Source of the DNA: an uncultured Saprospiraceae bacterium | Lineage (GTDB): Bacteria; Bacteroidota; Bacteroidia; Chitinophagales; Saprospiraceae | NCBI GenBank assembly: GCA_938045585.1 | Contig: CALIAU010000007.1 | Location: 124,001 to 188,000, forward strand | DNA: 64,000 bases | Direction of reading: 5' to 3' | In this document: piece after piece, positions 50,237 through 60,400 of the stretch | Numbering within the stretch: position 1 is the stretch's first letter | Layout of the letters: every line of letters starts with the position of its first letter | Program-made: the position numbers and the translations under genes | The notes under the pieces: generated by a model | What the model was told of the DNA's origin: nothing | The model's database searches: none | The model's input: the letters and a program-made list of their open reading frames with translations, nothing else

Positions 50237-51262
50237 TTAATAATCTCTTGCTTCTAGAACACAAAGAATGGTCGCCATTCCAATCGCCTTAATAGCAGGT
50301 TCTACTGTTCCATCGCTATGTGTATATCTAATTTTATGGATGGTCCAGGTAAATTTATCTTGAGAGATGCCTACCGCAGAAATCTTTTCTAATAGTGCGT
50401 CTTGTTCCGCAATCCACGCCTGTTTTTCTTCCTCTGTATCCACATCTGGTCTAGCGTTTGCGTCATCGTACAAAACTGTGTGTACGACAGGTATGTGAAA
50501 GCTCTGATTAAAACTTCTTTCTTCTTCTGTCATCTCTTCTCTTTCTAATGCCTCTTTCCAATTTACCTCCTTAGTAGGATAGGTTTTTTTAAGCTCCTGC
50601 GCAATGCTTCCCAAGGAAGGTTGATAGCCACGTTTAAAAATATAGGGCCAATAATTAGCACGCAACATCATAGGAGAAGAAGTGTGGTTTGTTGAACTAA
50701 ATACTACATAATCTGGGCTTATAAATAGTTCCGGTCTTACACCCTGGTCGTTTGTGAAAATTTTATTTAGACTCTGGACCACCATGGGGTTTTTGCCAAT
50801 ACCACAACCATAGAAATTAAGCTGTGTGCAACTATCCATCGATTGGGAAAACACGTCTGGATAAGACTTTAATAAAACCGATTGCACAAGTCGTTTGGGT
50901 GTTGCTCTGTGGCCTCCCTGCGTAATATCCATAGATAGGCCTGTCCAGACATTCCCGTGCAAGACAACATTTACGGTTCCCCAAGAAATCTTATCACGAT
51001 TTGCCGTGTCGTTTAAATGGGTGATAATATCTCCAAGGCTTCTGCATGTTTTTACAATCTTATCCGTCTTATCTCTTTCGTTCCAAGTAAAATACTCTTC
51101 GGCCTGCGTAAAATAATTATTGCCTGGCTTGTCCTCCCCAACAATAAAGGTAATGGATGGTCTGGGTTGCGGTTCTGCATTACAGCTATCCAACCTAGGT
51201 TTCATGCTCAAAATAAAGACCAAAATTACGATGGCAAGTACGACTGAAAAAAGCTTTTTCAT
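50237..51262 (-). CDS. Exported protein with caspase-like (clan CD) His/Cys pattern
   Basis: I start it at the ATG at 51262, two bases after the stop of the VIT/VWA gene, giving MKKLFSVVLAIVILVFILSM; the ATG at 51292 adds ten residues inside the previous gene. 341 residues. A hydrophobic N-terminal segment acts as a signal or anchor. In the domain, VNVVLHGNVWTGLSMDI (His102-Gly) and QLNFYGCGIGKNP (Cys153-Gly) have the order and strand-end placement of the catalytic dyad in clan CD peptidases and DUF4347-like proteins. That is pattern recognition, not proof. The coupling with a VIT/VWA protein suggests the two act together. Confidence 0.72.
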   Translation of the reverse strand: MKKLFSVVLAIVILVFILSMKPRLDSCNAEPQPRPSITFIVGEDKPGNNYFTQAEEYFTWNERDKTDKIVKTCRSLGDIITHLNDTANRDKISWGTVNVVLHGNVWTGLSMDITQGGHRATPKRLVQSVLLKSYPDVFSQSMDSCTQLNFYGCGIGKNPMVVQSLNKIFTNDQGVRPELFISPDYVVFSSTNHTSSPMMLRANYWPYIFKRGYQPSLGSIAQELKKTYPTKEVNWKEALEREEMTEEERSFNQSFHIPVVHTVLYDDANARPDVDTEEEKQAWIAEQDALLEKISAVGISQDKFTWTIHKIRYTHSDGTVEPAIKAIGMATILCVLEARDY

Positions 51263-51264
51263 AA

Positions 51265-53466
51265 CTATACGTTTAAGTTTATCTCTAGACAAATGAAGTA
51301 TGCTTCTGTTTTCTTCACAGTAAGAATCTGTCCTTTTAGGATGCGCTCTAGGCTTTCGTTGAGTTCCTTGTTCTTAGATTCTACCCTTGTAATTTCTCCG
51401 TACTTGTTTATATCAATTCGCAGGTTCAATGCATCAAAACTGTTTGAAAGAATACCTCTTGCTGATAAGATATCAGAAACTTCTTTCTGTATATGTTCTC
51501 TATCTGCAGATGTCAATATCATTGAACAGTCCAGGGTCTCTTTTTTCTTTGGTGTTGCACGCACAACTTCCTCTCCAAGATCTATTTCGAAGCCTATTGC
51601 TGTATTAGGAACACCTACTGGCATAGGTAGGGGCTGTTTTACCTTCTTCCCTGTTTTCTTAGTGACTACTTCGTCGTCTACTGCAACAAATGAGGTGTAC
51701 TCTGTCATCAGATTATATTTTAAGCCTAGGTCTGTTATTTCCTGAATGCGTTCCTTGGTTTTAGAGACATAGTTTAATGTGTTCAGTCCGCGTATCTTTT
51801 CTCTTGCCCAGAGGTACTTAAGGGAAGATTTATGTCTGTTGTCTCTATCAGAAATCTGAATCGTCTGTGAAAAATCTTCTGTACCCGTAAAACCATTTAC
51901 TACTAACTGCCCCTTTGCGTCTCCTTTATACTTGCCAAAAACATAGAGTGGTTTTTCTGCAAAAAGGTCTGGTATACTTTTCGGTATAACATCATACGCA
52001 TCTATTCCCCTAAGCTGAATGTCTATTCCTGTGAGAATAGGATACTCGATATATTTTCTAAATCGTTCTGCTGTGTCGTCCGCAAATTTCTTATCCGTTA
52101 TGATAAACGATTCACCTCTTCCCACATGCGCAAGGCCTTCTATAAGATGTCTGTTAACAGAACTCCCGATGCCAAAAGAAAACACATTTGCCTCGTTTAA
52201 ATTATTGCCAATCAAATTAAAGGCCTCCTCTTCCACGTGTACATAGCCATCCGTAACGATGACAAAGGATCTCGAAATATCTCTACCACAGTTAGGAATA
52301 TTTAAAGCTGTTTCCAAAGCGGGTAATAACATAGTGCCTCCACCGCCTCGCTGGTTGTCTAATAGATCTATTGCCTTCTTAAGATTTTGTGGCGTCGCTT
52401 CTAAGGATTCTTCTGATAAAACATGAGATGAAGAAGCAAAGAGCAGAATATTAAACATATCTGTTGGTCGCAGGTTGCTAATAAGATTCGTTAATAATTT
52501 TTTCGATACGTTTAATGGAAATCCACGCATAGATCCAGAAACGTCTACTATAAACATATACTCACGTCCTGGTATATTTTCTCGGTCTAGGCGTCTAGGA
52601 GGTTCTATTACAGAAAGAAAAAAGTTTTCTTCTTCACCTTTAAATGTAATTGTCCCTGATTCTATTTTCTCTCCAGACAATTCGTATTCTAAGATAAAAT
52701 CTCTGTCTCCTTCAAACTTTGTCTTTTCGTTTTGTAAATAAACTGTCGAATAATTGTCCGTGTTTTTGTTTACTACAATACGGTGTGATTTACTTACCAC
52801 TTTCTGAATGGGAACCGCAGAAATAAGATTTATATACATGCTGAATTTTCCTGGATAAGCAGATCCCTTGCTGAGGTAGGGGGTATTTAAAAATCCGTCT
52901 GTCTTTTTCTTAGGAATGCTTCCGTCTACAAACCTTGGGCCTACGACTGTTGGGTAGACAAAGCCATACTTCTTGTCTCTTGGGTTTATGAATTCCGTAT
53001 AATCAAGTACAACTTTCACCTCCTCTCCGGGGAGAATGTTGGCTACATTCATTCTAAACACATTGGGTCGATCTTGTTCTAGAAGACTGGTGCGTTTTCC
53101 TTCTTCCTTTGCTTGCTCAAATATCTTCCTTGCCTTGTCGCGTTCGTTTATTTGAGCGACGAGCTTTTTGTCTCCATAATATACTGTCATGCCATAGACT
53201 GCTGCTTTGGTAGACATAGGAAATACATATTCTGCATGAATTACCTCTTTGCCATCATTTGCATAAGTCTGTTCGATCGTCACAGAAGCAATGGGTCCTG
53301 CAATATTAACCTGTACGTCCGTTGTTTTGAGAGGAAAGTCTTCTGACTCTGTACCTTCTGAAAGCACTGTAAAATAAGGTGATTCTGTCTTGTCCTCCGT
53401 GCTGTTTTGTGCCGTGGCAAGATTTCCGATAAAAAATAAGCTGATAAGAAATACAATCTTTTTCAT
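51265..53466 (-). CDS. VIT and von Willebrand factor A domain protein
   Basis: 733 residues, signal peptide MKKIVFLISLFFIGNLATAQ. A VIT domain lies about 35-165 (VQVNIAGPIASVTIEQTYAN, EEGKRTSLLEQDRPNVFRMN), followed by a VWA domain with an intact MIDAS metal site: Asp308, Ser310 and Ser312 in FIVDVSGSMRG, and FVIVTDGYVHVEEE. This is the architecture of inter-alpha-trypsin inhibitor heavy chains and of bacterial surface VIT proteins that bind other proteins. The C-terminal 80 residues hold a region (INKYGEITRVESKNKELNES) I do not recognise. It is coupled to the caspase-like gene downstream. Confidence 0.92.
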   Translation of the reverse strand: MKKIVFLISLFFIGNLATAQNSTEDKTESPYFTVLSEGTESEDFPLKTTDVQVNIAGPIASVTIEQTYANDGKEVIHAEYVFPMSTKAAVYGMTVYYGDKKLVAQINERDKARKIFEQAKEEGKRTSLLEQDRPNVFRMNVANILPGEEVKVVLDYTEFINPRDKKYGFVYPTVVGPRFVDGSIPKKKTDGFLNTPYLSKGSAYPGKFSMYINLISAVPIQKVVSKSHRIVVNKNTDNYSTVYLQNEKTKFEGDRDFILEYELSGEKIESGTITFKGEEENFFLSVIEPPRRLDRENIPGREYMFIVDVSGSMRGFPLNVSKKLLTNLISNLRPTDMFNILLFASSSHVLSEESLEATPQNLKKAIDLLDNQRGGGGTMLLPALETALNIPNCGRDISRSFVIVTDGYVHVEEEAFNLIGNNLNEANVFSFGIGSSVNRHLIEGLAHVGRGESFIITDKKFADDTAERFRKYIEYPILTGIDIQLRGIDAYDVIPKSIPDLFAEKPLYVFGKYKGDAKGQLVVNGFTGTEDFSQTIQISDRDNRHKSSLKYLWAREKIRGLNTLNYVSKTKERIQEITDLGLKYNLMTEYTSFVAVDDEVVTKKTGKKVKQPLPMPVGVPNTAIGFEIDLGEEVVRATPKKKETLDCSMILTSADREHIQKEVSDILSARGILSNSFDALNLRIDINKYGEITRVESKNKELNESLERILKGQILTVKKTEAYFICLEINLNV

Positions 53467-53577
53467 GTTCTATTGTTTTAATTGCAATCTAGGGGCTTTG
53501 GTCATGCAGATTCTCTCCCTTAGAGAATTCGTAATTGTATTTCTATTATCTGTTGTTTAAGCTTTATATCTTCCACT

Positions 53578-54429
53578 ATGAAAATTCATAATTTCTCAAG
53601 AGTCCTAGGTTTTCCGTTTGCAATATGCTTTGCGATTATCCTGTATCTATCGATTCAAAATCATGATTATGATCTCTCTTACTGGATGATTCCCCCTTTT
53701 GTAATGGTTGCTATTATCTTTATTATGGCACCTCAAATTGATTTTTGGTGGAACAAACGTAACCCTCCTGGTGTCGAGCAGCCAGTGCGGGATTGGTTAC
53801 TAACCCATTCTCCCTTTTATCAAAAGCTAGACTCTGCTGGTAAGAAAAAGTTTGAGGACCGACTCAGTATCTATTTATTGGGTAAAGAGTTTATTACGAT
53901 GGCAAAACAAAAACAGGATGGTATGCCTGAGGATATAAAGGCGGTTATAGCACACAATGCCATTGTAATTACTTTTTATCACGAAGATTTTATGATGGGT
54001 GATTTTGATCGTATTGTTGTCTATCAGCATCCGTTTCCTACTCCACATAATCAGTTTTTACATACAGTAGAAACAGAGCGTGAGGATGGTGTTATGTTGT
54101 TTGCTCTTGACTATCTATTACATGGCACAATTAATACCAAGCAATATTATAATATTGGGATGCATGGTCATGTAGAGGCCTTTATGAAAAATAACCCTAC
54201 TCTTCCCTGGGATAATCTAACAGAAACTACCTGGGAACATCTACTTGCAATCTGTGGTTTTACACGCGAGCAGATTGTCTCCGTGATTGGTTTTAAAAAC
54301 CAAGATATTATACCTGTTATTCTTACCTGCTACTTTACCTATCCGGATAGATTTAGAAAAGTGTCTCCGCATGATGCTGGACGCTTAGATGGGATATTTA
54401 AATCGTTCTCTGCAGTGAGTTTTGCTTAG
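53578..54429 (+). CDS. MtfA-like protein without the zinc-peptidase motif
   Basis: 283 residues. Two N-terminal membrane helices (about 10-26 and 37-51) precede a domain that aligns by eye with E. coli MtfA, the M90 zinc peptidase: KKKFEDRLSIYLLGKEFI, IAHNAIVITFYHEDF, FDRIVVYQHPFPTPHN, ALDYLLHGTINTKQYYNIGM, TLPWDNL, ILTCYFTYPDRF. But the HEFAHKLD motif is replaced by HGHVEAF (His196-Gly-His-Val-Glu200), so the first His stays, the Glu is lost and the second His is Glu. It is probably non-catalytic. It converges on, and overlaps by four bases, the exporter gene. Confidence 0.75.
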   Translation: MKIHNFSRVLGFPFAICFAIILYLSIQNHDYDLSYWMIPPFVMVAIIFIMAPQIDFWWNKRNPPGVEQPVRDWLLTHSPFYQKLDSAGKKKFEDRLSIYLLGKEFITMAKQKQDGMPEDIKAVIAHNAIVITFYHEDFMMGDFDRIVVYQHPFPTPHNQFLHTVETEREDGVMLFALDYLLHGTINTKQYYNIGMHGHVEAFMKNNPTLPWDNLTETTWEHLLAICGFTREQIVSVIGFKNQDIIPVILTCYFTYPDRFRKVSPHDAGRLDGIFKSFSAVSFA

Positions 54430-56657
54430 AGCCATTTTCGTATTAATACCGGTATTATAAAGAGATCTGCTACCAGTGCGCTTAATAGTGTAATGGAGAT
54501 AAGGAGGCCTAGTATATTACTTGGAGGGTGTATAGAGAAAAGCATGATTAAAAAGCCAAAAAATAAAAGAATGCTTGTAAAAATAATAGCCTTTCCTGTT
54601 TCTGTAAAACTAAGCTCCAGACTCTTTTCTTTATCAAAACCCTTGTTTCTACATATCTTATACTTGCTTAAAAAGTGAATGGTGTCATCCACAGCAATTC
54701 CAAATATTATTGAGAATACGATCGTCGTTCCGGCCTCTAATTCTATCCCTGTCCATCCTAAGATGGCCGCTGCAAAAATGAGCGGTATGACATTGGGAAC
54801 AAAGGAAATAAGTAGCATTTTAAAATTCTTGAACAGCAGTCCCATTAAAATACTCACTATCAATAAGGCAAAGCCAAGACCCAATAATAAGTTATCTCTT
54901 ATATAGTCTGAATTCTTATCTAAGAGAAGACCCGTTCCTGTTCTACGCACATCGACCACCGTCTTATCTATGTTTTTGTCTAGCCAATTATCCAGTCTTG
55001 CGCCGTAGCGTTGAATGCTGTCCGCCCCCAGATCATTAATACGTGCAGATATTCTTGTCTTCGAGTTATCCTTACTAAATAGAATTGCCTGTCCAGGAAT
55101 ATTGCGTGTTAAGGCTTTAAACTTATCGTGCTGTTCTTTCGTTTCAGGTAGCGCATATGATTTGTCGAAACTAAGTATTTGGCTTAGAGTTTTAAACATT
55201 GTTGTAGGTGCAATGATTGCCTTCGCATTCCCATCCGATTTTAATTTACTTTCGATTTTTTGCACTTCTTGCATGACTTCAAAATCATCCGCTTTATAAT
55301 CACCCTGTGTTTGAATAGCAAACTCATAGGGTCTAAAGCCTCCATAATTTTGTTCGAAGAACTTAAAGTCTGCGGTAATTTTTTGACGTTTTGGAAGGTT
55401 GCTTTCTATTCTATAGTTTGTAGTAATCTGGAGTATCCCAACAACACAAAAGATTAAAAATAAAAAAGTTGCAACAGAAATGCGCATTGGATATTTCTTC
55501 GTTAATTCATACCAGCCCAGTGTCAGCCTATCCCAAAAACCACTTGATTTACTTTCTTTTATAAGTTCGTCTTTTTCAAAAAACGATAACACTGCGGTTG
55601 TAAAAAAGATTACCGTAATGTAGGCTACCATTACTCCAAGTGCCGAGTTTATTCCAAAGTCACGAATAGGAATAACTGAAGAGGTAACTAGAGATAAGAA
55701 ACCTGCGGCGGTTGTAAGTGAGGTAAGCAGGGTTGCCTTTCCTGTTTCTTGTATGGTTATCTTGACGGCTTCTCTCTTATTCTTGCCCCGCTTTAGTTCG
55801 TCTATATATTTTGTAAAAATATGCACAACATCACTTGTTCCAACAATAAGCATGAGAACTGGATAAAAGGCAGACATGACATTTAATTCTCTACCGAAAA
55901 CGCTCAAAAGTCCAAGAAACAACAATAGGCCTATTCCAATTGATATCATAGCAAGCAGGATTCCCTTGAGTCGTCTGAAGAGTAAAAAGAAAACAAGACT
56001 TACAAGAGTTATAGAAACAATGGAGGAAAGGATGATTTCCGTTTTTTGCATTTCGCTCAGTTCCATCTGAAAGTAAGCCCTTCCTAAATAGTGTACCTCT
56101 TCAAAATCATGCGACTCTACCGTGGAATAAATATCCTGCATGAGGATTTTAGAATCCTCAAGGTTAATCGTGTCTTTTATTTTTGCATTGATGACAAGAC
56201 TCTTCCCGTCTTCTCCAATGAGGTTATACAGAAAGCGTTCATCAGATAAGATGGATTCTTTTTGTTTGTGTAGACTTGCTTGGTCTTTAAGATTGAGTAG
56301 GGATGTATTGCCTGCCAGGAGTGGGTTAAAATTTGGATACTCAATCTGTGGTAAAGAAAGTGTTGAAATTACAAATGGATGTTGTTCTAGCTCTTGCGCA
56401 AGTGTTTTTATTTTTTCTAGAAACTCTAGCTCAAAAACATCCGGCGTATTTTCTATTCCAATGAGTAAAAAATTATCGTCTGTTTCAAACTCACTAATAA
56501 ATTCATTGAAAAATTCTAGGTCCTCATCACCCTGCGGGAAAAACTGTTCGAAACCAAAGGTGAATTTGAGATTTAGCAGAGATAGGCCTGCTAATATGCA
56601 GAGCAAAAATGTAACTCCTATTGTGGTCTTTCTATGCGTGTATAGCGCGTCTAACAT
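54426..56657 (-). CDS. RND/MMPL-superfamily exporter
   Basis: 743 residues with about 12 membrane helices and two extracytoplasmic loops. MMPL/RND patterns are clear: FYPVLMLIVGTSDVVHIFTK, KRGKNKREAVKITIQETGKA, TLLTSLTTAAGFLSLVTS, and the matching second half IIFGIAVDDTIHFLSKYK, FTETGKAIIFTSILLFFGFL. It resembles the lipid- or hopanoid-transporting HpnN/MMPL type more than drug pumps. No membrane-fusion protein or TolC gene is adjacent. Substrate unknown. Confidence 0.9.
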   Translation of the reverse strand: MLDALYTHRKTTIGVTFLLCILAGLSLLNLKFTFGFEQFFPQGDEDLEFFNEFISEFETDDNFLLIGIENTPDVFELEFLEKIKTLAQELEQHPFVISTLSLPQIEYPNFNPLLAGNTSLLNLKDQASLHKQKESILSDERFLYNLIGEDGKSLVINAKIKDTINLEDSKILMQDIYSTVESHDFEEVHYLGRAYFQMELSEMQKTEIILSSIVSITLVSLVFFLLFRRLKGILLAMISIGIGLLLFLGLLSVFGRELNVMSAFYPVLMLIVGTSDVVHIFTKYIDELKRGKNKREAVKITIQETGKATLLTSLTTAAGFLSLVTSSVIPIRDFGINSALGVMVAYITVIFFTTAVLSFFEKDELIKESKSSGFWDRLTLGWYELTKKYPMRISVATFLFLIFCVVGILQITTNYRIESNLPKRQKITADFKFFEQNYGGFRPYEFAIQTQGDYKADDFEVMQEVQKIESKLKSDGNAKAIIAPTTMFKTLSQILSFDKSYALPETKEQHDKFKALTRNIPGQAILFSKDNSKTRISARINDLGADSIQRYGARLDNWLDKNIDKTVVDVRRTGTGLLLDKNSDYIRDNLLLGLGFALLIVSILMGLLFKNFKMLLISFVPNVIPLIFAAAILGWTGIELEAGTTIVFSIIFGIAVDDTIHFLSKYKICRNKGFDKEKSLELSFTETGKAIIFTSILLFFGFLIMLFSIHPPSNILGLLISITLLSALVADLFIIPVLIRKWL

Positions 56658-56725
56658 CTTCAGCTAATTAACAAGATAGTTTAGTAAAAGTTGTGTTCTA
56701 CAGTCTCATCTTTTACTTTTATGTT

Positions 56726-57334
56726 GTGGGCTTAAAGCACTTTAAACATACGGGATTAGTTGCAGGTTGTGATGAGGCAGGGCGGGGCTGTCTGGCAGGA
56801 CCTGTTTTTGCTGCAAGTGTTGTACTTTCCAAAAGCTTTTATCATCCAGACTTGGATGATTCGAAGAAACTTAGCGCAGAAAAAAGACAGGAATTGCGCT
56901 CCTATATTGAAGAGCACGCTGCTTATTGGGCCGTCGCTAAGGTAAATCCAAAAGAAATTGACAAAATCAATATTTTAAATGCTTCTTTTAAGGCAATGCA
57001 TAAGTCTCTTCGAAAATTACCCATAGTTCCTGACCATATACTGGTGGATGGCAATCGTTTCAATCCCTACAAATCCATTCAACATAGCTGTATTATTAAG
57101 GGAGATGGCAAATATTTAAGTATTGCTGCCGCTTCTATCTTAGCAAAAGAATACAGGGATGACTATATGAAAAAACAGGCCAAAAAATTTCCTATGTATC
57201 TGTGGGAAAGCAATAAGGGCTATCCCACGCAAGCACACAGATCTGCGATTATGCAGCATGGAATTACCGAATATCATCGGAAAAGTTTTCAATTATATCC
57301 TAATAATGGGCAAATTCCCCTATTTGGTCGCTAA
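56726..57334 (+). CDS. rnhB: Ribonuclease HII
   Basis: Removes ribonucleotides from DNA. I set the start at the GTG at 56726, (M)GLKHFKHTGLVAGCDEAGRG, 202 residues, because the longer reading frame from 56693 has a hydrophobic stretch not seen in RNase HII. The DEAGRG motif carries the first two catalytic acids, and DDSKKLSAEKRQ, VDGNRFNPYKSI and SIAAASILAKEYRDDYMKK complete the site, followed by YPTQAHRSAIMQHGITEYHR. Confidence 0.95.
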   Translation: MGLKHFKHTGLVAGCDEAGRGCLAGPVFAASVVLSKSFYHPDLDDSKKLSAEKRQELRSYIEEHAAYWAVAKVNPKEIDKINILNASFKAMHKSLRKLPIVPDHILVDGNRFNPYKSIQHSCIIKGDGKYLSIAAASILAKEYRDDYMKKQAKKFPMYLWESNKGYPTQAHRSAIMQHGITEYHRKSFQLYPNNGQIPLFGR

Positions 57335-57451
57335 TTAGAGTCTTTTTCATTACAAATTGAGGCCCTTTTAACCATTAAAATGATCCCATTTAATTGACCT
57401 TTAGGAATTTTGGTCATAACTTGAACTTTAATTCAGCCTTGACATTTATTA

Positions 57452-57466
57452 TACTACTGAGTAGTA
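57452..57466. promoter_or_regulatory. Palindromic operator-like site upstream of the DUF4175 gene
   Basis: TACTAC-TGA-GTAGTA, a perfect 6-bp dyad with a 3-bp spacer, 30 bp before the ATG at 57497. A TTGACA at 57438-57443 lies just upstream, so a regulator could overlap the promoter. No known regulator is assigned. Confidence 0.4.
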
Positions 57467-57496
57467 CTTAAAAAAAGCATAATACCGATTATTTAG

Positions 57497-60400
57497 ATGG
57501 CGAATAACTATGATCTGTTAATACAGAAACTCGATACTTTCACTAGGAAGTATTACTTGAACAAACTTGTGCGAGGTCTTTTGTTTTCCGCCGCACTCGT
57601 CTTTGGACTATTCTTACTATTCACCGTTCTTGAAGATCAATTCTACTTTGGTCAAAATGTTCGCAAAGTCTTTTTCTTTGGTTTCTTGTTATCATCCATT
57701 GTTGGTATTGGCTATTGGGTTATCAATCCTCTAATCCGATACTTCAAAATAGGAAAGGTAATCTCACACGAACAGGCTGCAGAAATTATCGGCGAGCATT
57801 TCACTGATGTAAAAGACAAACTAATTAATGTCTTGCAACTTAAATCACAAAGTGCAAATGCTAGTAACTCAGCATTGATCGAAGCGAGTATAAATCAAAA
57901 AACAGAAAAAATAAAATTGGTTCCTTTTAAGGCTGCCATAGATTTATCTAAAAACAAGAAGTATCTAAAATATGCGATGCCTCCTTTCCTAATCTTTCTA
58001 GCTATTCTTTTAGGGGCACCAAGTATGATTAAAGACAGTACGTACAGAATCATAAATAACAACAAAGACTTTGAGCGAGAGGCACCATTTTCATTTGAAC
58101 TCGGTCAAGATGAATTAAAGGTTATTCAGTTTGAAGATTATGTGCTGAATGTAAGTACAGCAGGTAGTCTAATTCCTGAGGATGTTTTTATTGAGCTTGA
58201 TAACTTTCAATACCGTTTAAATAAAATAGATAATAATACCTTTCAGTACATATTTAAAAACGTACAAAAGGATACAGAGTTTAAATTGTTTTCTGGTTTT
58301 GTAAAATCTATTCCTTCAACACTTAAGGTCTTAAAAAAACCAAACCTAGTTAATTTTGATATTGCATTAGATTATCCGGGGTATACGGGCATTCCTGATG
58401 AGGTCTTAGAGAATGTAGGTGACCTTTCTGTTCCGCAGGGTACAAAACTAGTTTGGAATTTCGATGCAGAAAATACAGATGATCTTCAATTGCATTTCTC
58501 TGGAGCTAAAGAGAAGGTTGACGCAAAGCGTAAAGGAACGAACGTCTTTGATTATAACAAGCGCATAATGCGTAATCTTTCTTATAAGGTCTTTATTTCT
58601 AATAACGAAATTCCGAACCCAGATTCTATAGCATATAACATAAATGTAAATCCAGATAAGCGTCCTGAAATAAATGTAGAGTTGTTTGAAGACAGCACGC
58701 AAATGGATATGAAATATTTCGCAGGTTCTGCATCTGATGATTATGGTATCTCATCTCTTAACTTCAACTATACGCGCACAGATGCATCAGGAAAATCTAT
58801 GGGTCTGCAGACTATTCCAATGTCTGTGACAAAAGCGCGTGAGGTAAATTATGATCATGCCTTTGATATTGGTGCTTTAAATTTAGAGCCAGGTGAGAAG
58901 CTGAGCTACTACTTTGAAGTCTTTGACAATGATGCTGTAAACGGTATTAAGTCTGCAAAGACCTCTATTATGACCTTAGAAAAGCCAACCGTTGAAGAGT
59001 TTGAAGAAAAAGAGGATGCGAATGAAGAAGAGATTAAGGACAATATAGAGGAAGTAATGAAAGAGGCTAAAGAGATTCGCGAAGAACTTAAAGAAATGCG
59101 AGAGAAACTTTTGCAGAAACCTGAATTGGATTGGCAAGACAAAAACGATCTTGAAAAACTACTTGAGCGTCAAAAAGAGTTAGAAGAGAAAATTCAAGAT
59201 GCAGAAAATAAGTTTAACGAAAACTTAGAAAACCAAGAAGAGTTCACCGAGCAAAAAGAAGAGATTTTAAAGAAGCAGGAGAAGTTGCAAGAAATGTTTC
59301 AAGAGGTTCTTGACCCAGAGACGCAGGAACTCATGCGTAAGATTGAAGAGATGTTAGAAGAATTGAACAAAGAAGAGATGATGGAAATGATGGAAGATGT
59401 AGAGATGGATGATGAAACAATGGAAAAGGAGTTAGATAGACTACTTGAGTTGTTTAAACAACTAGAGCTTGAAAAAGAATTAGAAGAACAGATAGAAAAA
59501 CTAGAAGAGCTTGCAGAAGACCAAGAAGAATTAGCAAAAGAAACGGAAGAACAAAGCAAGCCAGAAAGTGAGTTAGAAAAAGAGCAGGAGAAAATAAACG
59601 AAGAGTTTGAGGAAATCAAAGAAGAAATTGAAGAATTAGAAAAAAAGAATGAAGAGTTAGAGTTTCCTAAAGAATTAGGAGAGGATAATGAGGAGAAGAT
59701 GGAAGAGATCCAAGAGGAGTTGGATGATAGTAAGGAACAGTTAGAGAAAAAAGATAGCAAGGGTGCTTCCGATTCTCAGAAAAAGGCTGCAGGAAAGATG
59801 AAAGAAATGGCAGGGAATTTGCAATCTTCTATGGAGGGTGGCGAGATGGAACAGATGGAAGAAGATATGCAGGCACTCCGACAGCTTTTGGATAATTTAA
59901 TTGCCTTGTCATTTGATCAAGAAGAGCTCATTGATGATATCAGAATTACAGATATCACGGCTCCACGTTATATTAAACTCACAGAAACTCAATTCAAGTT
60001 AAGAGATGACTTCACTCTAATAGAGGATTCATTACAGGCTTTAAGTAAACGTGTGGACCAACTTGAATCCTATGTAACTGAAAAGGTGGGAGAAATTAAC
60101 TTTAGCTTTAAAAAGAGTGTGGAAGAACTTACAAAGATTGACACACTTGTACGAAGAGACATTACACGTTACGAGGAGCGTTTAAAAGATGATGCAGAAG
60201 TGCATCAAAGATCAACAATGAAAAATGTCAATGATTTGGCGCTCATGTTAGACGATGCCATGCAGCAAATGCAAGAACAGATGTCTTCCATGATGCCAGG
60301 ATCTCAGATGTGTAATAAGCCTGGAGGAAGTGGGAAAGGAAAAGGAGGAAAAGAACCTTCTGATAAAATCTCAGAGGGGCAACAGGGGCTCAAAGAGCAG

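Noticed and set aside
59299-59760. 153-codon serine-rich minus-strand frame inside the DUF4175 gene
   Set aside because: It is the complement of the Glu-rich coiled-coil codons (GAA/GAG read as TTC/CTC/TCT), a typical shadow.
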